Of a stretch of 64,000 nt of DNA, positions 17,804 through 26,371 are shown one piece after another. The notes below the pieces were generated by a model that was given only the letters and a program-made list of their open reading frames with translations, had not been told where the DNA came from and searched no databases. This DNA comes from Aquimarina sp. MAR_2010_214 (GTDB lineage Bacteria > Bacteroidota > Bacteroidia > Flavobacteriales > Flavobacteriaceae), in the NCBI RefSeq assembly GCF_002846555.1, contig NZ_PJMS01000001.1, forward strand, positions 1,612,001-1,676,000, given 5' to 3'. The stretch's first letter is position 1, and each line of letters opens with the position of its first letter. Both the position numbers and the translations under genes were made by a program.

Positions 17804-18706
17804 TTAAACGTTCCACCATTTTAATACCTTGTCCTTAAAAGTAGGTTTTTGTGTATCTTCTTCCTTGTCTAGTAAACTTTTCATGGCATTTCTTTCGGGT
17901 AAATGATCTACATTTACTAGTATCCGTTGTATTATATTTTGTTTTTCCATAATGGATTGATCAGAAGTGATATTAGCAATAATACCAGTATCAGAATCAA
18001 AATCATAACAGAGTTTTATTCCTGCCTTATACTTTTTTTTAGATGGGTATTGTTCGAAATAAGATTTAGAAACCTTACCATCAAATGTAAGTTGTCTGGT
18101 ATTATAATAACTCAATTCTGTTTTCTCTATGATATCTCCATTATATGATGCTCTAGGAGAATTAGTTTGCAAAGGCATTGTAAGTTTTTTTGCTGTTGCG
18201 TCGTATATAGGAGCAAAATATAATGCCCAAAACCAATCAAACGTAAGATGCCGGATTATTTTTTTTTTGGATGCTATTCCTTTTTCTAAACTAAGTACAT
18301 ATTGTTCAATACTTGCTCCAGAATTTTCTTGGAGCGTCTTTTTTTTAAATGTTTTAAAACGATTTATTATTGCTGAAAATGATGTGTCACTAATATCTTT
18401 AATAATTCCAGACGGAGTTACCCATATACTAATTGGATATAAAACAGTAGTGCCAAAGTCTACATCTAGGCGTTGCTTGAAAGAGTTTGGGATTTTATCA
18501 TTTAGATAGAGTGCTGTTTTATCAAGAGTAACCTCCCACATCCAATTTTCAGCTTTTTTAGAGCATGTCATTTTGATCCGAAACCGAATTTGATCTAATT
18601 GTTTTTTCTGATGAAGCTGTATAGTTACACCATAATTTCTAGTATGTAGTATATCTACTTCATGATTTAGGTCATAAAATCCACCAAAAATTAATTGTTC
18701 CATCAT
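17804..18706 (-). CDS. VgrG-operon protein of unknown function (possible adaptor)
   Basis: 300 residues, beginning MMEQLIFGGFYDLNHEVDIL (either of two adjacent ATGs could start it). No signal peptide or membrane helix. It contains Trp-rich and charged segments (ENWMWEVTLDKTALYLNDKI; LTFDWFWALYFAPIYD) and a C-terminal basic helix ending LKWWNV. I do not recognise a family. Placed between vgrG (46 bases downstream of it) and the DUF4280 tip gene (10 bases), it holds the position occupied by loading chaperones or adaptors such as DUF4123 or DUF1795 proteins in other type VI loci. An equivalent role is inferred from position alone. Confidence 0.65.
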   Translation of the reverse strand: MMEQLIFGGFYDLNHEVDILHTRNYGVTIQLHQKKQLDQIRFRIKMTCSKKAENWMWEVTLDKTALYLNDKIPNSFKQRLDVDFGTTVLYPISIWVTPSGIIKDISDTSFSAIINRFKTFKKKTLQENSGASIEQYVLSLEKGIASKKKIIRHLTFDWFWALYFAPIYDATAKKLTMPLQTNSPRASYNGDIIEKTELSYYNTRQLTFDGKVSKSYFEQYPSKKKYKAGIKLCYDFDSDTGIIANITSDQSIMEKQNIIQRILVNVDHLPERNAMKSLLDKEEDTQKPTFKDKVLKWWNV

Positions 18707-18752
18707 TTGTATAAAATTAGTAAATCATAAAGTTTATAGGAGAGATTCACTT

Positions 18753-20522
18753 CTAAAAAAGTTTTACATTTTCACTTCCTTGAATATCTACTTGTTTTCC
18801 ACTAACTAGTTCCATACTATCTTTTGCACTTTCAACACGTATCTTATCGGCATTTTCTAAAATTTCTTTGGCTAACAACGTTTTATTTTCTTCTATCACT
18901 TCTGTTGCATTTTTAGCATTTACTGAGAGATCTTCTGTCACTCGAGTAATCATATTCGTACCTGCATTCATTTTAATTTCTTCTGAAGCATTGATCTCAA
19001 TGTTTTTGGCATTCAAGGTCATGTTCTCCATTGCAGAAATCTCGATATTGCTGTTAGCGGTATCAATACGAATGATATTACTGTTTTTATCGGTAATGGT
19101 AATCATTTCTGCACCATTAGTATCATTAAGTTCTATTGTATGACCACTTCTTGTACGAATTGCCTTTATATCATTGGCATCAGTTTGCCAACTATCGGGT
19201 TTTGCAGTACCCGTGTATAAGGCTCCTATTGCAAATGGTTGTTCTGCATTACCGCCTTCGAACCCAACGGCTATTTGTTCTCCCACCTCTGGTATGAAGT
19301 GAAATCCTTTATCTGCTCCTGCATGGGGAGTGAGCATACGTAACCAAGGGGTGGTTTCTCCCAAAGCTTTTTGCCAGGGAAATTGCACTTTTATTCTCCC
19401 GATCCCATCAACATCATTATTTTCTACCACTGTAGCCATCTGGATTTCACTTTTTGGGTAATTGTGCATATCCATCTTGGGATAAGCATCAAAATTGGCG
19501 TCTACCGCCTCAAAATTGTTGATATATGTACCGTTTTCGGTATTGGTATGGGTAACGCTGGTTATTCTATAGCTGCCATATCCCTTTATTTTTATGACTT
19601 CACCAAGGTTTACTCCTGGGTTATCACTACTTCCCTTAGCGATTACTCTTTTCATGCTCTTTGCTTTTGCATGTTGTTCTACTTGGGTGTCTAATCTGGA
19701 TTTTATACTAGGGTCATCATAGGTATTGTGATAGACCTGTGTGTTTTTGCCAAAGAGTTCTTGTGATTTGCTATCCATAAATCCATGATACCCTTCTGAT
19801 GGGATGGCAATATTGGCACTGTTTTTTTGGTGTACTTGATCGGTAAGGTAATCATTGGTAAAATAGGTGCTGTTGTTAGCTCCTACGATTAACGCTACAT
19901 TAAACTCTTTTAGGTCTACACCATCAGTAAGTTCTGTTTCTTCGTTGCTAGGTCTGCCAAATATAAGTTGCTTACCATTGTAGTAAAACCACTCATTATG
20001 ATAGGAAGCTAATCTTGATGCAAAACTGAAATCTGATTCATTATGTTGAACTTTATAAACCAACGTTTCTGATGATACAGGAGCAAAATTGGTTTCTAGT
20101 TTACCTTGATCATAGTCTCTAAAAGTGTCTTGCAAAATTTCTGCTAACCCCATATCACTATAGGAAGCATAGTGATTTGCTACGTTTGATAGAAAGCATG
20201 GGCTTTTGGCTACTAGGGTTATCAAATCTCCACTGGCACGTTCATAGCCTTTGGTGGCTTTTAATCCGGTAACTACTCCTTTAAACTCTAGTTCTCTATA
20301 CTCACCAAATCCAGAAGCTGCACTAATCTGTACAGTGATAATACCCCCTATATAGTCTTTACTATCTCCTATGAGTTCTTCTGATAGTTTCTCAATAACA
20401 TTGGTTCTACATACAATTTCTAATTCGTGAGATGAGTCTATGTTTTGTACTAACTTTAAATCTTTATACGATAGCAAGGGTGTGCCAGAGAGGTATATTT
20501 TTGTTTCCGTTTGCAAAGCCAT
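18753..20522 (-). CDS. vgrG: VgrG spike protein (type VI secretion, Bacteroidota type)
   Basis: 589 residues. Residues about 1-340 form the gp27-like base (the 'late control D' fold: FKGVVTGLKATKGYERASGD, HNESDFSFASRLASYHNEWF and the YRITSVTHT segment). Residues about 362-435 are the gp5-like OB-fold (VDGIGRIKVQFPWQ; PHAGADKGFHFIPEVGEQIA). Residues about 450-589 are the short-repeat triple beta-helix needle. This is the puncturing spike of the contractile type VI apparatus, here of the Bacteroidota subtype iii. No sheath, baseplate or ClpV genes lie in the window, so this is an orphan vgrG cassette that depends on apparatus genes elsewhere. It heads an operon of tip, candidate effector and lipoprotein genes. 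No further extension carries an effector domain. Confidence 0.92.
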   Translation of the reverse strand: MALQTETKIYLSGTPLLSYKDLKLVQNIDSSHELEIVCRTNVIEKLSEELIGDSKDYIGGIITVQISAASGFGEYRELEFKGVVTGLKATKGYERASGDLITLVAKSPCFLSNVANHYASYSDMGLAEILQDTFRDYDQGKLETNFAPVSSETLVYKVQHNESDFSFASRLASYHNEWFYYNGKQLIFGRPSNEETELTDGVDLKEFNVALIVGANNSTYFTNDYLTDQVHQKNSANIAIPSEGYHGFMDSKSQELFGKNTQVYHNTYDDPSIKSRLDTQVEQHAKAKSMKRVIAKGSSDNPGVNLGEVIKIKGYGSYRITSVTHTNTENGTYINNFEAVDANFDAYPKMDMHNYPKSEIQMATVVENNDVDGIGRIKVQFPWQKALGETTPWLRMLTPHAGADKGFHFIPEVGEQIAVGFEGGNAEQPFAIGALYTGTAKPDSWQTDANDIKAIRTRSGHTIELNDTNGAEMITITDKNSNIIRIDTANSNIEISAMENMTLNAKNIEINASEEIKMNAGTNMITRVTEDLSVNAKNATEVIEENKTLLAKEILENADKIRVESAKDSMELVSGKQVDIQGSENVKLF

Positions 20523-21169
20523 AGTTACATCTTGTTTTTTGGGTTGATTATATTTTAATATGGTGACAAAATATAGTCTTAATATTACTACAAAATAAGG
20601 TATTGTTTTTTATACAATAGGGGATAACCCCCTTTTATCTATGTTAGTTTTTAAATATTCGTTAAATGGTATCATTTTTTATAGTATGTAAGAATTTTTT
20701 TCAAGATTCTTACACGATACACTACAAAATTAAGTACTGTCAGTTTCATTTTTCGGGACTGGGTATGATAAAATGCTAAGATTTTGTATTCTTTATCAAA
20801 TCACTTCTTAGAGTATATATCCAAGACGAAGCTAAAACACTTCAAAATGATATACCTACAGAAACCTGTAGTTTGTCCATATTTTTTAATACCTGATTTA
20901 TTTTTTTTGATTGAAGTGAAAAAAGGATTGTTTATCAAGTGAAGATAAGATGACAACTATCGCTAAAAATCCTCGAAAAAATCATTGCGTTTTAATTAAT
21001 TTTTGATGTAAAAAAGAGCGTGTATTAACCTGTTTTTTTAGAGGTATTTTGAGCCATTTTATGCTTTAAAAAGGTGTTTTTGAGTGGTGTTTTTGGTCGT
21101 CTAGACCAAAAAAAACGGCTTCTTAGGTGAGTTTTGGGTATTTTTATTTTGTAGCCTTAAACTACATAC
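20523..21169. other. AT-rich intergenic region upstream of vgrG
   Basis: No convincing gene. It should hold the vgrG operon promoter on the minus strand, but only near matches to TAnnTTTG are visible (TATATTTTG, one base too long). One hairpin has arms GTAAGAAT/ATTCTTAC at 20688-20695 and 20706-20713. The long 5' gap is typical of an island border. Confidence 0.5.
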
Positions 21170-21394
21170 TCACTCACGCATCTTTTTAAATCGAAGTGTC
21201 TTAAGTATGTTGCTTAATTCTATACTTGAGCGATACCGAATTCTTGTTTGTTTGATTAATGCCAGAGTTATCTCTTTTGGGATAGTAGTCTCTCTTACAT
21301 CTTTATTTACCAACAAAGCATAATGCTTTGGGATAGCTGTAGCATCTCCCAGATTCTTTCCTGCTATTAGTTTAAAGCTTATCGACATATTCAT
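21170..21394 (-). CDS. Short HU-like DNA-binding protein, possibly truncated
   Basis: 74 residues starting MNMSISFKLIAGKNLGDATA. The opening (SISFKLIAGKNLGD, then KHYALLVNKDVRETTIPKEI) resembles the N-terminal half of the Bacteroidota HU-HIG family, in which a similar FKVI-x-RKNP and a Tyr-rich strand lead into a helix. The family normally continues for 50 or more residues into a DNA-binding arm with a GDFG-type motif. Here the frame ends early (LKTLRFKKMRE) and I see no continuation in other frames. It is either a small or decayed HU-like gene. It lies next to the IS110 element, whose arrival or a rearrangement may have cut it. The family link is tentative. Confidence 0.4.
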   Translation of the reverse strand: MNMSISFKLIAGKNLGDATAIPKHYALLVNKDVRETTIPKEITLALIKQTRIRYRSSIELSNILKTLRFKKMRE

Positions 21395-21434
21395 CTTATA
21401 TTTGCGTGCATTTAGATATTTTTTAACTATAATC

Positions 21435-21445
21435 CGTCAATTCGA
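21435..21445. repeat. Inverted repeat, right end of IS110 element
   Basis: CGTCAATTCGA. Perfect inverse of 22743-22753. A second 11-base inverted match (GTGCATTTAGA at 21406-21416 against 22773-22783) lies 19-20 bases further out on each side. Confidence 0.7.
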
Positions 21446-21448
21446 TTT

Positions 21449-22432
21449 CTATGACAATACCAAACGGTTTTCATAAAAAGATTTGTTTTTTATTAATGCC
21501 ATTGCGATATGTATTAGTTTGTTTCTAACAGCATTGAGTACACTCATTTTGTTCTTACCTTCTTCTACTTTTCTCAAGTAAAAGTGTTTAAGATCGTTAT
21601 CCATTCTTACTGCTCTCATAGCTGCCATTTGGAGCACGGATTTAAGTTGCATATCCGCCATTTTTGATACTCTTGGTTTTGTCTTTAGACTTGTTCCACT
21701 TTGTTGTTCGAATGGAACAACGCCAGCAAAACAAGCTAGTTTTCTCGGATTAGTCAATCGCACAAAACCATCAGTTTTCACAGCTAAAGTCCAAGCTGTA
21801 ACTGATCCTATTCCTGGTATAGTTCTGATACGTTCTATGTCCTTTTCCAAAACAGAATCATTAGCTATCTCCTCTTTAATCAATTTTTCTATAGCCGCTA
21901 TATGTTTATTAATCTGCTCAATTTCTTTTAAATTGATTTTCATTGAGGAACTTATTATTTTAGTCCTTTTAACTGTTTTAAGCTCCTTATTTTGTTGTTT
22001 AATAGCCTGTCTAGTTTTTACCTTATGTCTACGTTGGCTCATCAGTATTTTTATATTTTGTACAGCCTCACTTGTGGGCTTCCAGCAATCAAAATCTTGA
22101 TAGTTCCTTTCAATAAAAGTAGCAATGCGCTTAGCATCAACTTTATCATTCTTACCACGAACTAAACCGATGCTTCGTTTAATGTGCTTAGGATCGATCA
22201 CATAAACATTAAATGAATAATCCTTCAAAACTTCATATAAATTATAATTATAAAGACCAGTATTTTCCATTGCAATAAAGATCTCAGCATCTAAAGTAGT
22301 TATCTGCTTAAAGAGTTTTTTAATCGCTTTGATTTTATTTTCAATCTTAAAGAATGCTTCTGATTTCTGATCAACTAAACAAATATCTAATGTTTTTTTA
22401 CTAATGTCAATTCCTAAATAAATACTTTTCAT
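21449..22432 (-). CDS. IS110-family transposase (DEDD recombinase)
   Basis: 327 residues, about the length of the well-studied IS621 recombinase. The N-terminal RuvC-like domain shows the acidic motifs YLGIDISKKTLDICLV, FIAMENTGLYNYNL and GKNDKVDAKRIATF. A helical coiled linker (about 120-200) follows. The C-terminal domain has IPGIGSVTAWTLAVKTDGF, FAGVVPFEQQSGTS with the catalytic Ser in a SG motif, and the KSVLQMAAMRAVRMD helix. The enzyme moves the element by recombination guided by a structured RNA made from the element's non-coding end. The frame is intact with no missing motif, so it may be active. The nearest genes face the same way: vgrG downstream and polA upstream. Confidence 0.95.
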   Translation of the reverse strand: MKSIYLGIDISKKTLDICLVDQKSEAFFKIENKIKAIKKLFKQITTLDAEIFIAMENTGLYNYNLYEVLKDYSFNVYVIDPKHIKRSIGLVRGKNDKVDAKRIATFIERNYQDFDCWKPTSEAVQNIKILMSQRRHKVKTRQAIKQQNKELKTVKRTKIISSSMKINLKEIEQINKHIAAIEKLIKEEIANDSVLEKDIERIRTIPGIGSVTAWTLAVKTDGFVRLTNPRKLACFAGVVPFEQQSGTSLKTKPRVSKMADMQLKSVLQMAAMRAVRMDNDLKHFYLRKVEEGKNKMSVLNAVRNKLIHIAMALIKNKSFYENRLVLS

Positions 22433-22534
22433 AATTTTACCTCTCTGAATGAAAAGAGCATTTTCATCATAACTCGACTCCTTGATAATGGGCTTAAAAT
22501 CCCGAATTTCTATTAGAGATTGTTGATGAAAGAA

Positions 22535-22712
22535 AGAACTTAAGTCTAAATCGAACTATGAAGTTTACCCTTCTGAGTGTTATTAGTGTACTTAAGTTCT
22601 GCTCTTTTTTATTTCAATAAATATAATTATGCAAGTCTAAAGGAGTGATTCGACTTTAGGAGAAGTGTATCGAGAATAGGGTTTTAGCTTAAAAAAAACT
22701 ATTCTCGATACA
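22535..22712 (-). ncRNA. Candidate IS110 bridge RNA region
   Basis: The non-coding leader of the transposase holds three stem-loops in about 180 bases: AGAACTTAAGT (22535-22545) with 22590-22600 around a 44-base loop; CTAAAG (22637-22642) with 22654-22659; and a perfect 14-base stem TGTATCGAGAATAG (22666-22679) with 22699-22712 around a 19-base loop. IS110-group elements encode their bridge RNA at this place, with internal loops that pair target and donor DNA. Extent and strand are inferred; the stems are visible in the sequence. Confidence 0.5.
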
Positions 22713-22742
22713 TTTTGCCTCCATTCCATTACGACAAAACAC

Positions 22743-22753
22743 TCGAATTGACG
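22743..22753. repeat. Inverted repeat, left end of IS110 element
   Basis: TCGAATTGACG, the perfect inverse of 21435-21445. Confidence 0.7.
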
Positions 22754-23167
22754 CTTTTTTATGCTATTAATTTCTAAATGCACAATGGGTTCATCCTATT
22801 TAAAAATTCATGTCATCAGTAATGGGTCAAGTTTTATTCCAAAGACAAAGACTTACACTATCAATACATCAAAAACACACATACACTACTGATTAGTAGC
22901 AATATAGCATGAGTGTCAAAATAACAGTTAAATACTATATGATATTGACAAAATGTCAATAAATTAACATTTTTATTTAGAATTTCATGCAGAAACATGA
23001 ATTTTATCTAAGAATTTGATTTTGAAATCCATCAAATTGAGTGGTTTTTCAGAATACCCTCTCGACTACGCTCGAGATGATATGAAGAGAAATTGTACTT
23101 TGGCAAGCTCAGCAGAACTATCGAGAATTCCGAATTAAAAAATCTCAAATGCACAATAGGTTATAGG
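22754..23167. other. Intergenic region between IS110 element and polA
   Basis: No gene seen. It holds a near-exact direct repeat, AAATGCACAATGGGTT (22776-22791) and AAATGCACAATAGGTT (23147-23162), the second ending six bases before the polA stop. It also holds a short dispersed-type palindrome (TCTCGA at 23060-23065 with 23072-23077). Confidence 0.6.
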
Positions 23168-25996
23168 TTAATGCGCTTCTAGCCAGTTGTTACCTAATCC
23201 AAGATCTACATCTAATGGTACCTCTAAAGTGTAGGCATTTTCCATTTCGGTTTTGATTAAAGTTTTGATGTTTTCTAATTCGGGTTTGAAAACATCAAAT
23301 ACCAATTCATCATGAACCTGAAGTAGCATTTTAGTCTTGTAATTTCCTTCTTTCAGTTTTTTATGAATATTGATCATTGCGATCTTGATAATATCAGCTG
23401 CACTTCCTTGAATAGGAGCATTTACTGCATTTCGTTCAGCTGCGCCACGAACAATTGCATTAGCAGAATTAATATCTTTTAGATATCGGCGTCTTCCTAA
23501 AACTGTTTGTACATAGCCATTTTCTCTTGCAAAATCTACCTGCTCACTCATATAGTTACGTAGCTTTGGGTAGGTTTTGTAATACGTGTCGATTAATTCT
23601 TTGGCTTCGCTTCGCGAAAGACTGGTTTGGTTACTTAATCCAAAAGCCGAAACACCATAAATAATACCAAAGTTTACCGTTTTTGCATTACCACGTTGCT
23701 CTCTGCTAACTTCTTCTATAGGAACATTAAAGACTTTGGCGGCTGTTGAAGCGTGAATATCTTCACCGTGTTTAAAAGCCTCAATCATGGTCTCTTCTTT
23801 GCTTAAAGCTGCAATAATCCTTAATTCTATCTGAGAGTAATCCGCTGCTAGTAGTGTGTATTCTTCATTTCTGGGAACAAATGCTTTTCTTACTTGTCTT
23901 CCTCTTTCTGTTCTAATAGGGATATTCTGTAAATTAGGGTTATTAGAGCTTAGACGTCCGGTAGCAGCTACTGTCTGCATATAATCTGTATGAACACGCT
24001 CTGTATTTTCATCAACCTGTGCTGGTAAAGCATCAACATAAGTGCTTTTTAATTTAGATAAACCACGAAAATCTAATATATTTTGTATAATTTCATGATC
24101 CTTGGCTAAATACGATAGTACATCCTCTGCCGTAGAATATTGTCCTGTCTTTGTCTTTTTTGGTTTATCTACCAATTTCATTTTTTCAAATAATATAATA
24201 CCCAATTGCTTAGGTGAGGCAATATTAAACTCTTCTCCAGCTTCGGTATAGATTTTTTGCTCTAATGTTTTAATATCACTATCTAGTTCTTCAGAAAGGG
24301 ATTGTAAAAAACTTTTATCCAAATTAATCCCTTCGACTTCCATATCTGCTAGAACTCTTAGTAACGGAATTTCAATATCATTAAATAAAGAAACCGTTTT
24401 TGCTTCAGTAAGTTCTGGAGCAAAATGTTCTTTTAGCTGAAAAGTAATATCAGCATCTTCTACAGCGTATTCGGTTTGTTTGTCTATAGGTACTTGTCTG
24501 AAGGATAGCTGGTTTTTACCTTTTTTGCCAATCAATTCAGTAATAGAAACCGGGGTGTAATTAAGATAGGTTTCGGCAAGTACATCCATATTGTGTCTCA
24601 TATCCGGATTAATGAGATAATGTGCTAACATCGTGTCGAATAATGTTCCTTTGACTTCGATATTATATTTTGCGAGAACTTTGATATCATATTTTAGATT
24701 CTGGCCAATTTTTGTGGTATGTTCGGCTTCAAAGAAGGGGCGTAGTTGCTCGATCAATTCTTGTGCTTCGTTGCGATCTTCGGGAAAAGGAATATAAAAA
24801 CCTTTTCCTGCTTCCCAAGAAAAAGCAATTCCTACCAACTCTGCAGTTAATGGATTAAGGCCTGTGGTTTCAGTATCAAAACAAACATTTTCTTGTTTTA
24901 ATAAATTTTGAAGGAATAATTTCATTGCCATTCCCGGAGCAATACTTTGATAAAAATGCTCGGTATTAGCAATTGTTTTTCTACTGGAAAAAGAAGCGGC
25001 TTCACCAGATTCCTCGGTTTCGCCAAATAATGAAAATTGACCTGCTCCAGCTTGTGTTGTTTTCTTTTTTGTAGTAGAACTGCTTGCAGCCTGAGTAGGT
25101 GTAGTTGTTGCTTCTCCCGAAAAAATCTTAACAAACTGATCCGCAAGTCTTCTAAACTCTAACTCTTCAAAAATCGTATGCACTTTTTGTGCATCAGGTT
25201 TTGTAAGTTCATAATCATCGGCATTAAAAGTTACGTCGCAATCCAGAATAATAGTTGCAAGTTTTTTAGAAAGGAGACCCAATTCTGCATTTGCCTCTAC
25301 TTTTTCTTTCATTTTACCTTTTAGCTTATCGGTATTAGCCAAGAGACCTTCCATAGAGCCATATGCTGCAAGAAATTTTTTGGCCGTTTTGTCACCAACC
25401 CCTGGTAATCCAGGGATATTATCTACAGCATCACCCATCATACCAAGGTAATCAATAACTTGTTCTGGTCGTTCTACCTCGAATCTCTTTTGCACCTCTG
25501 GGATTCCCCAAATTTCGATTCCATTTCCCATTCTAGCAGGGCGATACATGAAAATATTTTCGGAAACTAATTGTGCATAATCTTTGTCAGGAGTAACCAT
25601 GTAAGTTTGATACCCCTCTTTTTCAGCTTGTTTGGCGATAGTACCAATTAAATCATCTGCTTCAACACCTGCTCTTTCTATGATAGGAATGTGCATGGCT
25701 TTTAATATTTCCTGAATTATAGGTACAGCAATTTTAATGGCTTCTGGAGTTTCATCACGATTGGCTTTATATTCAGGAAAAATTTCTAATCGATCTTTAC
25801 TCCCTTGTTTGTCAAATGCAACAGCCAAATGATCTGGTTTTTCTCTTTTTATAACATCAAATAAAGAGTTTACAAAACCTAAAACTGCAGATGTATCCTG
25901 CCCCTTTGAATTAATTCTCGGGTTTTTAATAAGTGCATAGTACCCTCGAAAAATAAGAGCGAAAGCATCCAGAAGAAAAAGACGTTTTTGTGACAT
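23168..25996 (-). CDS. polA: DNA polymerase I
   Basis: 942 residues, full length for the family. The N-terminal 5'-3' exonuclease/flap domain spans about 1-290 (LFLLDAFALIFRGYYAL; GVEADDLIGTIA; DNIPGLPGVGDKTA). A linker rich in Thr, Ser and Lys follows. A proofreading domain about 350-540 keeps its catalytic acids (VCFDTETTGLNPL; LKYDIKVLAKY). The polymerase domain has motif A (AADYSQIELRIIAAL), motif B (RGNAKTVNFGIIYGVSAFGL) and motif C (LLQVHDELVFDV). It fills gaps during lagging-strand synthesis and repair. The C-terminus NNWLEAH is the segment whose degenerate copy lies at 9508-9612. A tight IS110 neighbour downstream and a hairpin upstream (26079-26105) flank the gene. Confidence 0.99.
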   Translation of the reverse strand: MSQKRLFLLDAFALIFRGYYALIKNPRINSKGQDTSAVLGFVNSLFDVIKREKPDHLAVAFDKQGSKDRLEIFPEYKANRDETPEAIKIAVPIIQEILKAMHIPIIERAGVEADDLIGTIAKQAEKEGYQTYMVTPDKDYAQLVSENIFMYRPARMGNGIEIWGIPEVQKRFEVERPEQVIDYLGMMGDAVDNIPGLPGVGDKTAKKFLAAYGSMEGLLANTDKLKGKMKEKVEANAELGLLSKKLATIILDCDVTFNADDYELTKPDAQKVHTIFEELEFRRLADQFVKIFSGEATTTPTQAASSSTTKKKTTQAGAGQFSLFGETEESGEAASFSSRKTIANTEHFYQSIAPGMAMKLFLQNLLKQENVCFDTETTGLNPLTAELVGIAFSWEAGKGFYIPFPEDRNEAQELIEQLRPFFEAEHTTKIGQNLKYDIKVLAKYNIEVKGTLFDTMLAHYLINPDMRHNMDVLAETYLNYTPVSITELIGKKGKNQLSFRQVPIDKQTEYAVEDADITFQLKEHFAPELTEAKTVSLFNDIEIPLLRVLADMEVEGINLDKSFLQSLSEELDSDIKTLEQKIYTEAGEEFNIASPKQLGIILFEKMKLVDKPKKTKTGQYSTAEDVLSYLAKDHEIIQNILDFRGLSKLKSTYVDALPAQVDENTERVHTDYMQTVAATGRLSSNNPNLQNIPIRTERGRQVRKAFVPRNEEYTLLAADYSQIELRIIAALSKEETMIEAFKHGEDIHASTAAKVFNVPIEEVSREQRGNAKTVNFGIIYGVSAFGLSNQTSLSRSEAKELIDTYYKTYPKLRNYMSEQVDFARENGYVQTVLGRRRYLKDINSANAIVRGAAERNAVNAPIQGSAADIIKIAMINIHKKLKEGNYKTKMLLQVHDELVFDVFKPELENIKTLIKTEMENAYTLEVPLDVDLGLGNNWLEAH

Positions 25997-26371
25997 GGTA
26001 TGAGTTAAATTTTTAGAAATGCAATATAAAAAGAAGATTAATCAAATTAGTGTCAAAAACTATAATAAATATAAAAAGAAATGCCGTCAAAAACTGACGG
26101 CATTTCGCCCCAAAATAAAATTGATAACAATGTATCAACTGCTATAAATACGATAGTAATTTTTATATATAGTATATAATTTTTTTAAACTATAATTAAG
26201 ACCTAAAAAGGAATATGAAACGAAGTTACAAATAAAAATCTTAGTTCTAAAAGAAATTGTTAAGATTTATGCTGGATAAAGACATGATTTTAACGCTTTT
26301 TGATCACAAAATTTCATTTATCGTTAATTTTTACTTAAAAAATAGCTTCAAATTAAAAAGGAGAGATAGTT
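25997..26371. other. AT-rich divergent intergenic region
   Basis: Between divergent polA and the metallophosphoesterase gene. It holds the hairpin at 26079-26105 and a purine-rich AAAGGAGAG just before 26372. No further gene is seen, and I found no clean promoter match. Confidence 0.5.
26079..26105 (-). terminator. Orphan terminator-like hairpin upstream of polA
   Basis: A perfect 11-base stem (AAATGCCGTCA, 26079-26089; complement 26095-26105) with a 5-base loop. On the minus strand it runs into CTTTTTATATTTAT. No gene on that strand ends here; it lies 83 bases before polA, so it may be an attenuator or the end of a small RNA. Confidence 0.5.

Larger units (their letters stand above)
21435..22753 (-). 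mobile_element. IS110-family insertion sequence
   Basis: About 1.3 kb bounded by perfect 11-base inverted repeats (CGTCAATTCGA at 21435-21445; its complement at 22743-22753). It holds one DEDD transposase gene that nearly touches one end (4 bases between repeat and stop codon) and a 310-base non-coding leader at the other. This layout matches the IS110 group, in which the long non-coding end encodes the guide (bridge) RNA. Whether the inverted repeats belong to the element or to the target palindrome is uncertain. No target duplication is evident, as usual for this family. Confidence 0.75.

Noticed and set aside
23060..23077. Short palindrome TCTCGA/TCGAGA as a terminator for polA
   Set aside because: Stem of only six bases with no T-run on the polA strand; more like a dispersed repeat.
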